From positions 1,215 through 65,214 of the forward strand of contig JADGJC010000084.1 of the NCBI GenBank assembly GCA_027596075.1: a stretch of 64,000 nucleotides of DNA, written 5' to 3'. The DNA is from Rhizophlyctis rosea (Eukaryota; Chytridiomycota; Chytridiomycetes; Rhizophlyctidales; Rhizophlyctidaceae). The translations under genes and the position numbers were made by a program. Positions within the stretch are counted from its first letter, which is position 1; the number at the start of each line of letters is the position of its first letter. The notes beneath the pieces were generated by a model. It ran no database searches and was not told the origin of the DNA. It was given only the letters and a program-made list of their open reading frames with translations. Positions 33,751 through 44,652 of the stretch are shown here, piece after piece.

Positions 33751-34089
33751 CTATTTGTCAGTGGGATAGGTGTGACACCTCCCAAACCCAGCCTGACACC
33801 CATCCCCGCACCAAGGATCTTCTGCAGTGTGAGCGCCGTTTCCGCAGTAGCCTTGTGAACTACAGCAGTACGTTCCCGATGACGTGCCGATGGGACAGCC
33901 GGTATTGCCGTTTTGCCAGCCGCAGAAGCCGTTGTTGCTGATGCCTGCCAATCCATATTTTTCGGGATACCAGTCGGGGTAGCTGTTTGATTGCCCCGCG
34001 AGGGCGGCCCAATCTTCCGGTGCTGGAGCTGCGGCGGCAAGAGAGACGGAGGAGACGAGGGCAAGGATGCAGGTTTTGATGACGTGCAT
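33751..34089 (-). CDS. Secreted mini-protein with a CBM18 (hevein-type) chitin-binding domain
   Basis: Single exon of 112 residues. Residues 1-20 (MHVIKTCILALVSSVSLAAA) form a classical signal peptide ending at a run of Ala. After a linker with a Tyr/Trp-rich stretch, residues about 56-106 carry eight cysteines spaced like type-1 chitin-binding domains: FCGWQNGNTGCPIG, YCCSSQGYCGNG, WCGDGCQAGFGRC. The serine and aromatics of the chitin-contact site are present in CCSSQGYCG. The protein is the domain alone, with no catalytic part, like secreted fungal chitin shields or wall lectins. An alternative spliced end at about 33670 would delete the last cysteine, so the unspliced end (HTYPTDK) is preferred. 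The Agd3-like deacetylase lies about 1.6 kb away on the same strand. Confidence 0.85.
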   Translation of the reverse strand: MHVIKTCILALVSSVSLAAAAPAPEDWAALAGQSNSYPDWYPEKYGLAGISNNGFCGWQNGNTGCPIGTSSGTYCCSSQGYCGNGAHTAEDPWCGDGCQAGFGRCHTYPTDK

Positions 34090-35660
34090 TGTGAATGGAG
34101 GGTGGAGTTGGTTTTTGGATTGGCTTGTTGTGGTCGTGCTGACTTGGTTGTTGTGGTGTTATGAGGTCGCAGTGCACCGGCATCCACATTTATAGAGTTT
34201 CCCTACAACAATTCATTCTAACGAACACTTCGATATCTCTTTCTAGTTCCTTTCATGGGTGGTACTGATTGCTGTTTCACGGTCGCCTAATCACAATACA
34301 ATGCGAAGGGAAGGTTGAAAGAGGGCTCGGGCCACTATGGCTTAGAAGTGGCGCTGGGGTCCTTTGTTTACATCGCCCGGGTCCAAAGACTTGGGCCGGT
34401 TTCCAAAAGCGTGTGATTACCTTCTCACCTTTGTTATGAAAACCAAAGCTGAAAAGGGCTCCCGATACTCTGCTCAATAGAGAACGCAACAAGCCAACGC
34501 CAGAGTCAGGAACAGCCGCATGTCCGTCAATCACATTGATGGCGAAGGAAAGCAACGGAAGAAGTCCTTAGGGAGAAAGAAACGCCTCATTACATAACCC
34601 TGAGCAATGTTGAAACACACAAAGACATGCTTCATGTCTTCACCTCCTTTTCTCTACCCTCCTGTACATAGTGAAAAGCCACATCGACATGCTCCATGGT
34701 GCCTCGAAGATGTGCATTTCATGACATGGGCGACAAACTACAACAATCCGCTTGTCAGAGCAATGAGTTTGCGAATCACATGCACATTGTCATGCGCAAA
34801 ACACCATCTGCTCAGAATCTTGACGAAATGTCAGAATATCACAAGTAGGTTGAACCCGCGCGAACCGCGGAATGATGGTTTTCAAGTGACACAGTTACGT
34901 TCGACTTTGCGTTTTGTCGGCGGAGTTTGCGGCACAGTCAGTGTAGCAGGAGGCACAGTGAGGGAACTCTCCGCCACCGCGTTTTTGGGAAGGTTTCAAC
35001 AAGGAGTTCCTCCCACAAAAAAAAGGTGGGTTGTGGGTGCGTCGTGGGAAGGAGGCAAGATTGCTCGGATGCATCAATCAATATCTCATGTTCAAAAACT
35101 TCAAGAAGGGGGACGATACAAAACTTTCACAATGCTATCGAGCTAAGGATGCTGTTGAAAGAAGGAAAGTGAGCAGAACGCAAGTGACAGGTAACAATCA
35201 AACAACACCCAATGCATTCCATCATTCACCAATACCCGACCCGCCAGTCATCGCAAACGGATTTGCCAATGCGGCTTGATCGCATTCAATTCCAAGTTCC
35301 GTCACCCATAAAGCAGGGTGGCGGCTCTAAAGACAGTAAAGCACCCCCCAGCCCCTTACCGCCCCTCTCCAATGCTGGACCGTTTCAAGCGAAGGACGCG
35401 TGCGAAAACTACAACTTTGACAAGTACATGTTCCACAAAAAATCTATTTGTATTACAAATACACAAAGTTTCAAAATCCGTCTGTGTATGTTTCCTTTCT
35501 AAATCAAGACTAGGGGAAGGATACATCTAACGCGCGTGAATATATATAACCCTGACCGCGGAGCAACTGTCCCCGCGGTCCTTCATCGCGCTTCTCATTC
35601 TTCAAAGGAAAATCAACTCCCTTCAAAGACGAAAAGGGCATCTGCCATCGACAAACTACT
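34090..35660. other. Intergenic region
   Basis: Promoter side of the chitin-binding gene and 3' side of the deacetylase gene. A 179-codon plus-strand frame at 34607-35146 exists, but it has odd composition, no recognisable motif and no support from splice sites, so it is not called. A clean inverted repeat lies near 35554-35580. Confidence 0.4.
35554..35580. terminator. Perfect 8-bp inverted repeat downstream of the deacetylase gene
   Basis: GACCGCGG and CCGCGGTC are separated by 11 bases. The hairpin lies about 80 bases past the stop of the minus-strand deacetylase gene, where a 3' untranslated region would be. It could shape RNA 3' end formation, or be a paired CGG/CCG site for a zinc-cluster regulator. 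Confidence 0.3.
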
Positions 35661-37965
35661 CTACAACTTGAACGCCGGGTTCAACACCAACCTCCTGGTA
35701 GTCCCCGCAGTAACCGGCACCCAGACAGTAGTAGGATCAACCCCCAACTTCTCAAACTTCCATGCACTGTTGGTAGAATCCTTCACAACGCTCCCGGGAA
35801 CCGTAATCGGAACCGTACACGAACCCCCACCAGTAACCCTAACGGCAACAACGTGCGTGCTGTTCTTTTCAAAACTCGTCGAAACTCCACAGTTGTCAAC
35901 CGTCATGCGCCTCACGAACGCGGCGTTGAGCTCGTCGAATGACGCACCAGCAATGATGGGCCACTTGACGAGCTTGAGAAGCTTGCCGAGGAGAGTCTCC
36001 GTCCAGGTCATGAGAAGGGAGTAGCGGTTCGAACGGCCGTTGATAGTTTGGGTAGGGAGGTCAGCCGCACGCATGTTGGCCTGGTGGAACATGTACGGGT
36101 CGTGACGGAGTTGCAACAACAACCGCAGCACACGGTCGCTCTCGTCGTTGAGGATGTAATCCCAGGTCTTGAAGCCCTGGGTTTGGTTGTAGAAGGAGTT
36201 GTAAATGTACAGATTCTCGGAGGGTTTGGAGCAGAAGTAGTAAATGACGGTGGGCTGACGGGGGATGACGATGAAGCCGTCGTAGTTGGAGGAGGCTTGG
36301 GTGGTGATCCAGGGGTGGAAGGGGTAAGTTTGGTTGTTGATGTCAGGGCGGGAGGTGTCACCGACGACCATGCTGATGCCGTGGGCGACCATTGAGCGGA
36401 TGGCATCACCGTTACGAAGACCGGAAATCTATTCGCAACAGGACATTAGCATGCAGTCCATACGCGACAAGAAAGAGAAATGACTTACGGAAGGAGTAAT
36501 CATGGTCTTGTTAGTCCAGTACGGACTCTTCGACAACCCAGCCACATCAGCAAAGTACAAGTTGAAGGCCAACTCATTATCAACATCCGACCGACTGCAG
36601 TTGTTCAACTTCTCGTGGGTGTACGTGTGACTGCACCACCAGTAGTTGGCAATGCCCGTAGTGGTGCCCATCAACGAATTGAATAATGTATCCTTCTTCA
36701 AATCCGTTGCGGTGTACGGCTTGTACGCCGCAGTGTTGGCGGGCCAAGCAGTGGTACCCGCACCAAGGGGTTGGATGTAATCGTAATCACCCTGGTCGTT
36801 GTCCACCTCAACCATCTTGGTGGAGTCAACCGTCTCGAGCACACCGTTACCGTTGAAACCCATGACGAGCTTGAAGTTTGATCCGGTAGGGAGGACGTTG
36901 GTTTGGAGAGTTCTTTGCCAGGTGTTGTGGATGGAAACGTCGTTGGGGGTAATGCGGTAGTCGTATTCAGCGGTGGCAGGAAGGCCAGGGTTGGCAGTGG
37001 CCGGGACAGTGGTGGAGAGGAAGATGTCGTCGACTTGCAATTGCAAGTAAATACGACGGAAGCCTTGGTACAGTTGACGGGTGGCCCAAGGGACGTAGAT
37101 GTGAGAGAGGAAGACAGAAGTGGGAGACCACCAACCGAAAGAGATGTAGAAGGCCATCTGTTCACGGCCATCATCATATTTGATGATGACACCGGCAGAC
37201 GAGCCGGCTGTGAAGCCGCCGTCTGAGGATGCACCGAGAGTAAGGAAGGAGCGGGTGGTGGTGGTGTTTGTAATGCTGGCGGGAACGTGGTAAAGACCGC
37301 TGGTGGCAATGGAGGAGCCGTTCACCAACCCGAGGTAGGCAAGGTCGGAGGGGAGGGTCAAACTCATGTTTTGGGAGACACCGGCATTACAGCATCCCCA
37401 AAGATTGGTGTTTGCAACAGCAGTGTTGTGTGCAGCGCCTGGGGAGTCGTCAATAGTCACGCGACGAACTTTATGTTTGGCTTCGAAACTGAATAAATGC
37501 TCATATTAATACAAACGAACCAGAGGCATGCGTACTAACACCTGACTTACGCAACAATTTGGTCCCATTGAGTTTGAGTCAATGCACTCTTCCACCCATC
37601 CGCTCCGTAATCGTATTGGAGCTGTCCGGGCTGGACAATGATGGACGAGAAAAGCGGGTTGCCAGAGGCATCCTCCAGGGGAAGAGTGCCGTTGTAACCG
37701 GCTTTGTCAATGGGAATGGTGGTGTATGGGATATCGTAACCTTGGAGAGCATTCTCCACGGCTTGACGGTCGGTGTTGACGTCACCTGTAAAAAAGTAAT
37801 GTTCAATCAATGGTTCAACTAATGGGTCAAGCGAGCGCTACACTACATACTGTTAACCAAGAACAAGACCTGGTGGGTCTGGATGAAAGTTTGCGCAAAC
37901 GCGGTCTGGGCAAGAAGCACCAGAGCTGCGCAGAGTGCAACAAGGAAGGAGCGTGCACCGGTCAT
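35661..37965 (-). CDS. Secreted Agd3-like polysaccharide deacetylase (CE18)
   Basis: Four exons (37965-37851, 37785-37551, 37488-36489, 36428-35661) sum exactly to 705 residues. Residues 1-24 form a signal peptide ending in TAFAQ. The N-terminal third is a beta-rich region matching the carbohydrate-binding part of Agd3. The catalytic barrel starts with RRIYLQLQVDDIFL (metal-binding aspartates D270-D271) and has WWCSHTYTHEKLNNC (H404 and H408), the Asp-His-His metal set of NodB-like esterases. Many N-glycosylation sequons (NGS, NTT, NCS, NKT, NQT, NST) support secretion. Agd3 of Aspergillus partially deacetylates galactosaminogalactan, which makes the polymer sticky. The substrate in this organism is unknown; chitin or another amino sugar polymer is possible. 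The family extends to proteins annotated as extracellular serine-rich proteins. Confidence 0.82.
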
Positions 37966-39612
37966 CGTGATATGCGAAGTACCGGGGGGTATAATGGGGG
38001 ATGGAGGAAAGGAAATGAAGGGCTGGGTTGGAGGATGTCCGAGGAAGACGTCCGTTATAAATAACCTTCAGCCGTTTGACAGGTAGGGCAGGACCAGCCT
38101 GCGGACCAACACCAGACAGAAGTGCAACGGAGAATAGTTGAGGGATGACTTGGCCGTGCAGAATTTACGATTCACGAAAGCCTTTTTTCGCGTGGTCGGA
38201 GTCTAAGATGAAAATCGCATGCAGCAACAGACACCAGTCTTTTCGCCCGGGTGCTTGTCAACTCGAAAGTGGGCGTCGAGGAGGTCAACCACCGGGGATC
38301 AATCGATCTGTTCTCACCTCAATTGATTCAAGTCCTTTGAAGGGTGGGGTTGCATCACACTGTTTTCTCGGTCCGATGTTCTATCCGGCTGTGTCACCAG
38401 ACGGTGTGACAGCCGGCCACCTCCTTGGGGGCTTATATCTCCGAGACCTTATTCAGGTAGTATGGTAGGACAGAGTTGCATACGCGCTACTCGGTAGGAG
38501 TGATTTTGCAACTTTGTGACGCGTACCACTTTCCAATTCGGGAACTCATACGGGTGATATTTACTAAGCCACTTGATTCACCAATTGAATCCACGAGTGG
38601 CCGTGAGTACAAACTCAAGCCAATGTGCTCCCAGAAACAACACAAGAAGAAGGTTGCCCTGGCCATGGGTCAAAGAGTTCTTGGGTGAAAGAATCGGGGC
38701 TTGGTGAAAAGACTGGGCGCAACCAGAGCTGAACATCAAAGCCCCCACAAAAAATTCAAGAAAAAGTATCTTTCCCTTTGGGCCATGGGCTGTCTCCGAT
38801 TGCTTTCGTCAGAGCTCCATCTAGGCCTACTTGGACAGAAGGGTGATTCTCGATGAGGGAGCGCCTTGCGTGCCGCCAGAAGCGGGCTTCAATTCAGCAA
38901 TTGTCTTTCGTTAGCAAGGTCGGATCTACTTAAGTACCCACAGAAGGCATACACGACAAATCGGCAGTGGACACAAGGGAGCCCGGCACAGGGAAGGAGT
39001 GCGCGTGCAAGATCTTCTGCTCACGTTCGTTTCACAGGACTCATGCCTCCCATTCACATATTCATCACCTCCGCATCGCAGACGCCGTTGCACCGATGTC
39101 AAGATGTCAAAATCCTGTAAACAAAATGGCAAATTGCGGACCAATGTCGGCGAAAGTCCAAAAGACGCCAACCAATTCAAATATGATAGAAACAATATGA
39201 GTCAATTCTTGCTCACAACCTTGTAAACATCCCACAAAAATGCCAGCATCAATCTTCATCGTCAGCTTGAACACGGTCTGGCGAAATGTTTCAACCCCTT
39301 AATAGACTGCCTGTAACCTCCTGATCGGGCCATTTGCTTTCTCTGATATTCGAGGAAAATAACAGATGGGAATTGTTAAAAAAATTCAAAAGGACGATTC
39401 GGCAACATCCAATAGACCCTGGCGTCTGCCGCCACAGAACCCGGGGCTTTGTTCGCTTACGTAATACGCCCCTCAAACTGTTCCTGCTTCTGCTTCCTCG
39501 CTTTGAACGTTCGCGAATACCTTCCAACGACCAGATATGTATTTTTCTGCGATATCCATCCTACACCCAAGTGAAAACTTCCGCTAATTGTCCTCCTTAT
39601 ATAACGCCCACG
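37966..39612. other. Divergent intergenic region
   Basis: Holds the promoters of the minus-strand deacetylase and the plus-strand PP4R1-like gene. Short frames on both strands have no motif. A long imperfect palindrome lies at about 38385-38416. The 300 bases before 39613 are probably the leader of the PP4R1-like gene. Confidence 0.45.
38385..38416. promoter_or_regulatory. 32-base imperfect palindrome
   Basis: CCGGCTGT pairs with ACAGCCGG, then two mismatches, then CACC pairs with GGTG around an AGAC loop. It sits about 420 bases upstream of the deacetylase start and 1.2 kb upstream of the divergent PP4R1-like gene. A regulator-binding site for a dimer is plausible but unproven. Confidence 0.3.
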
Positions 39613-42600
39613 ATGGCCTCTGACATCGATTGGGAAACAGCCTTGGGGGTTCCCTCTGACCTCTTGGATGATGATATCAAGGGCACCGACGAACTCAAAT
39701 TGTCGAACCGCTTGTATAAGGTTGGCCTCGAGGCGTTGGAGCTGATCATAATAGTTGACATGCTTATTCTTGTCGTTCTTTAGACTGAGGAAGAAATAGA
39801 CCGATTCACTGTTGATGAAAGCTTGGGTGATGTTGATCGGGCGATATTGCTTTTGAGGTTTAGTAACTCAGTGCACATCCTGCATGAGAATTCTGTTGTA
39901 TTTCACGTTTTTAGATGCATTTGCTGAATCATATTGTTTTGCAGAACCGGCGCAGCGATCCAAAAGACCAGTGTCATTGTGTCGTTACCTCATCTCCTTC
40001 AGGAACATAACTCGGAAACTCGGACACGAGTTCTACCGACTATACTGGTAGGCTCTGATCTCGCTCGCGTTCATACATGAAAAGGACGCATGGATACCTG
40101 GAATCAATCGCCAACCGATGCCCACGTCTATCCATCCTCAGGATATCATACCAGCAGAATTGCATGACTTTCAAGCAACCGTAGGCAAAACCCTCACCGA
40201 TCTCATAAAGAAATGCCTTTTGCCCCCCAAGACGGTAATGGTGATTGTGGCAGTTGCTCGCAGACTTATGTCCAGTAAAGATCAGGGTAGGGCTGCCCCG
40301 TTTAGTTCACAAGTGTTCGCAGAATCTTGGGACCGGCGCTAACGATTTTCATCTAGAGACTGTAGATGTATGGGCCGAAGTGGTGATCGCAGCAATCAAG
40401 AGCATAGCGCTTGAGACAATTGAGAATGAGGTCATTTTTATGTCCTTCATTTCGGAGATGAACATTGCACTGATAGAATTCCAAACTCCATGGCATAGAT
40501 CTTGCCAGAAGTCCTTCTCGACACCAAAACTGCTCAACCGGCACCTGTTCGTCTATGGTGTTGTAGAGTATTAGGGGCCGTATCTGAGAGATTGGATGGA
40601 CGAAGGTTTGTTGGCGTTCACTAAGGAGACCGGCAGAAACTTTATCATCAACGCATATGTTTCGGTAGAATCGAAGAGCTCTTCTTCCGGAAAGCCATGG
40701 CGCTTTGCCAGGATACCGACTACGAAGTGCGTGTTAGCATGTGCAACCAGTTGAATGCCATTGCGCGGGGTGTTGGGTAATCATCATAGTGTTATTTCCT
40801 AATTTTGCGATCAGTTTCTGATGAATCTTCTTGACCTGATTAGCCTTCCATTGACCAAAAACGAACTCCTACCGGAATATATGGAACTGCTGATGGATGA
40901 AGAAGATATCGTGCGTGAGGCCGCGATTGAGAATTTGATGCAGCTGATGGACTTCTTGGATGCTGGTGTGCTTGTGGGTTCTGGGGTTGTTGTTTGGGGG
41001 GATTTGCTTATCAGCCGTCATCAATTGACTAATCCTTTTCGTACCCCGTCTCCGACATTCCTCTCCATTACAACATAACAATTGCCGAACCCATCACATT
41101 TTTGCATCTCCACCAGACGCAAAGACCATCATGGTCATACCGTTATGGCGAAAATTGTGCGACGAGCGGTCGGCGGGGATCCTGACGTTAATTGCGAAGG
41201 AGTTCGGTGGGTTTATGTGGGCTAGTAAAGGTATGTCATAAGATAGAAGTAGATGTCTGATCATCGACGGACACAACATCAAATTTTAATCCAGCAGCAA
41301 CCCATCAGATCATATGTCAGACTCCGACTGGAAGTTCTTTCTCACCTTCTACCAATCTTTGGCATCCTCTACCGTTCCCAAGCAGAGAGAGATGTGCGCT
41401 TTCAATTTTCCCGTATGTGTGGTCTTTGCTTTGCAAAAGTTTTGGTTGCCCTGAATGAGATCTCAGGTTGATTTGTAGGCAATCGTTTGCTGTGTTGGAA
41501 TCGAGGGGTACGACCGGTATAAGTTGGGTCGAATACTGGATTCGCTGGCATTGGATGACTGTAAAGTTGTGAGGAGGAGGATGGCGGGGGGTTTGCATGA
41601 GGTGGGTGTATGCTGCCACCGCATATTTGTTTCGTATGAGAAGCGAGCCTGCGTATGAAGTGAGGCTCAAGACTACATCATACATCAGGTTGCGACTCTG
41701 CTCGGTTCAACATCCTATGCAAATTTGAAAAGCGTATTCCTACGGTTGTTGGGCGATCACGAAGTGGACGTGTTTCACGCTTTGATCAAAAATCTGGATG
41801 TGATGTTGAATTGTTTTGCTGTTGGAGGGAGGAAGGTGAGGCGCCAAGCTTTTTCTTCGTCATTCATGTGCTGTCTCCTTCTGACACCTGAGTCTGGGAA
41901 CAAATGACCAATTTTCTGATAACCACTTCTTTGCTATCTTCGTACCATGGGCATGAATCAGCCAGCATATCCCCCACACCAACCCCTAGACGACCTCCTT
42001 CCCTCCATCCTCCGCCGCGAACGTGACTGCTTCACCTCTTCGTCGCCATGCGGACCTGCTTCATCGTCCACTGCACCTTCATCTGCATCCTCGACCCCAT
42101 CCTCCTTTCTCTCCCAATCTCCAGCATCATCACAATCCCAAATACATCTTCTATCATCGTCATCATCAACACCATCCTCATCCACAACATCACTAAATTT
42201 CCACAGCTTCAAAGCCAATACTTCACAAACGCAATCGTCATTGCAGCATCAGCCTCCCTTGACCATGAAACCAGGCTGGTGCAACTGGCGAGTGCACCGA
42301 GACTTGTTGAGCCAGTTTGAAAACTTCACCGAGTATTTTGATTCGGATTTGTTATTTGAGCAGTGTGTTCCAGTTCTCTTCAAATTGGTTACCGGCGTGA
42401 GTAGTTTCTTCAGTCTGGTGTATGAACATGACGATCTGGGGTTGAGTGCTGAAGTCATCAATTGCAGAACTTGGTTGCACCAGTGAAAGAAACTGTTGTC
42501 CGATGCCTTTGTCAATTTCTGAGGCGTTTACGAAGAAATGAGTACAGGGAACGGGTCTTCCGGCAGTTGCAAGGTGGGCAAAAAGGCACATGATTGGGAT

Positions 42601-44255
42601 GACATTGCTTGTCTCGTGACCAGCACTGAGATTGGCCTTCTTGATCCTTCGCCACAAATTACTGATATAACCCCGTAACAGACGACCTAAAATCATCACC
42701 AACCTACTCCCACCGACTCCTGTACATAAAATTTCTCTCCTTCTCCCTTATCACCTTCTCCACCGCCTACTTTCGTTCTTCCCTCCTCCCTACGCTTTTA
42801 GATATGACAAAAGACCCGGTCCCCAACATTCGCCTCGCAATCGTCCAGCTCCTTCCCAACATCCGGAAAATCATCCGTATACCAGCAGACAGTGATTTGC
42901 TGCACCAACTGACGGAAGTGTTGGGGGAGTTTGCGACGGATGGGGATGGGGATGTTGGCAGAGGCGCTGAGGAGGTGTTCAAAGGATTCGGAGGGACTGT
43001 GGGCGGCGGCAAAGGGATTGCAAGCCGAGCAGCGGCGGCCGCTAGGGTTGGTGCTGGAGCAGGAAATGGTGGTGTAGGCATCATCGGTGCCATTGGAGGA
43101 GGAAATAGTGCTGATTCACGAGGAAGCGTCACGACGGGATTTTTACCGCCTGAAGCTGGAGGTATGACCTCTGTTGAGGAGGCAGAAGATAAAGCTAAAG
43201 AAGAGGAAGAGCGACAAATGCTTCATTTGGAGTGGGAAAGCGAGGAGGCAGCGAAGAGACGGGACATGGAGGAGGCGAGACAGGAGTTCAGTCGGCGGCT
43301 GGCGGAGAAGGATTTGGGGAAGAAGAGTGGCGGCGTAGGATTCAAAGGGAAGGGTGGAGAGACTGTAACGGGAATGAAGGGGCGTGGTGGAGGGGCGACA
43401 AGTGTAGGTGGCGCCCAGGCAAAGAGAAGGGCCAGCGGGATGGGAATGGTGGGTGGGGATAAGGCTGGTAGTGGTTCACCACCCATGAGTGGAATGGAAC
43501 GGTCAGGAAGTGGCCGCACTGGCAGTTTCTCTGGCAATTTGGCAATGTCGAGTGCATCATCGGGTCGTTCCGGGATGGCACGAAATGCCACTTCAACCAT
43601 AGGCGCTGTACCGTCTGCATCTATCCTGTCGCCCAGCGAATTATCTAAGCGTGCGCGATCTGCCTCGACGGTCACTCAAACAGGAAAATCACGCACCGCG
43701 CGGAGTAAGCCTTTGAATGCCCAGGAATCTGATTCGTTGACGGAATTGGATGCTTTAAGTAGTGGTAATGGTTTCACCACTTCCAATCGGCTGCCCGGCC
43801 TGCATCGGACGACAACAGAGCCAACGTCAAGGTCCTTCATTGGAACTGGCGGAGGCGCCGCTGCCATTAGCGCAGTGGCCAGGCCTGGATGGGGCGGTGC
43901 TGGGCCTCTGCCAACTTCTGCACGTCGACGTTCGCTTGATCGGGACGCTGTAACGGTCCGAAGTGGGGCGATGGCTAATAATGTGCCGCGGATGCTGAGT
44001 CCAGCCTCTTTTTCTGGTGGTTATGGACTTTCGAGTAGTTCATCCAGTGGTGGTGGAACACCGGGAAGTGGAGGTATCATAACTTCCGTAGGGGCGGGTG
44101 GTGGATCGCTTTCCACCTCGACAAGACAGATGGCAAGTAGGCTTCCCTGGGGCAAAACGCCACTTTTGCCTTTGCAGAGACCTCCACCTGGTGTTAGAGA
44201 GTCAAACAATGGAAATGGGGACGTGGGTGGGACTGGAGTCGGAAATCAAAGGTAA
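39613..44255 (+). CDS. HEAT-repeat protein resembling PP4 regulatory subunit 1
   Basis: Many short exons. The first ones are 39613-39720, 39784-39857 and 39945-40047; the last runs from 42802. HEAT-like helices are clear: LFFRKAMALCQDTDYEVRVS, LLMDEEDIVREAAIENLMQL, FQSLASSTVPKQREMCAFN-type segments near 41330-41410, and NWRVHRDLLSQFENFTEYF near 42280. The last exon opens with MTKDPVPNIRLAIVQLLPNI and FATDGDGDVGRGAEEV, matching the closing HEAT repeat of PP4R1. PP4R1 is a scaffold or regulatory subunit of protein phosphatase 4. The C-terminal 350 residues are Ser/Gly-rich and basic, probably disordered. The last codon may be spliced (GTAAGT donor at about 44252 to an acceptor at 44333), which would change only the final residues. 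Middle exons (40.3-42.4 kb) are approximate. Confidence 0.68.
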
Positions 44256-44652
44256 GTCACTCGAATAAGACGTTGGGAGAGTTTCGAAGGAACGTCTTAA
44301 GCAAGCAACCAAGTAAATTGTAAGCATTTCCAGGACGAGATGATATGAACGATTCATCAACCTTGTCGAAGCATCCATTTGATCTTACTCCTCTGTACAT
44401 AATTTCTTTGTGTGAATATCCGTCCACGTGTATTTCAGTAGCAATTTCTTATTTGATGATAGTTAGTGCTCGACTCGCATGATGGTCTTTATATCATTGC
44501 TATTGTTGGGCCTGTCAACCGGCGAAATGTGAGAGATTATCAATGGATTCTCAGCACAATTGTTCGGCACCAGCGAACAATCTATTCACATTTCCAAAAA
44601 TCTACAAACGTATAACATTTACATATCCACACTGCAACTGGGTCATCTATGA
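44256..44652. other. Short convergent intergenic region
   Basis: 3' ends of the PP4R1-like gene and of the minus-strand receptor gene meet here. T-rich runs are compatible with 3' processing. No gene is seen. Confidence 0.5.

Noticed and set aside
33670..33760. Spliced alternative end of the chitin-binding protein
   Set aside because: It would remove the last conserved cysteine (GFGRC); the unspliced stop keeps the domain complete.
34607..35146. 179-codon plus-strand open frame
   Set aside because: Composition is odd, there is no recognisable motif or promoter context, and frames of this length arise by chance in such sequence.
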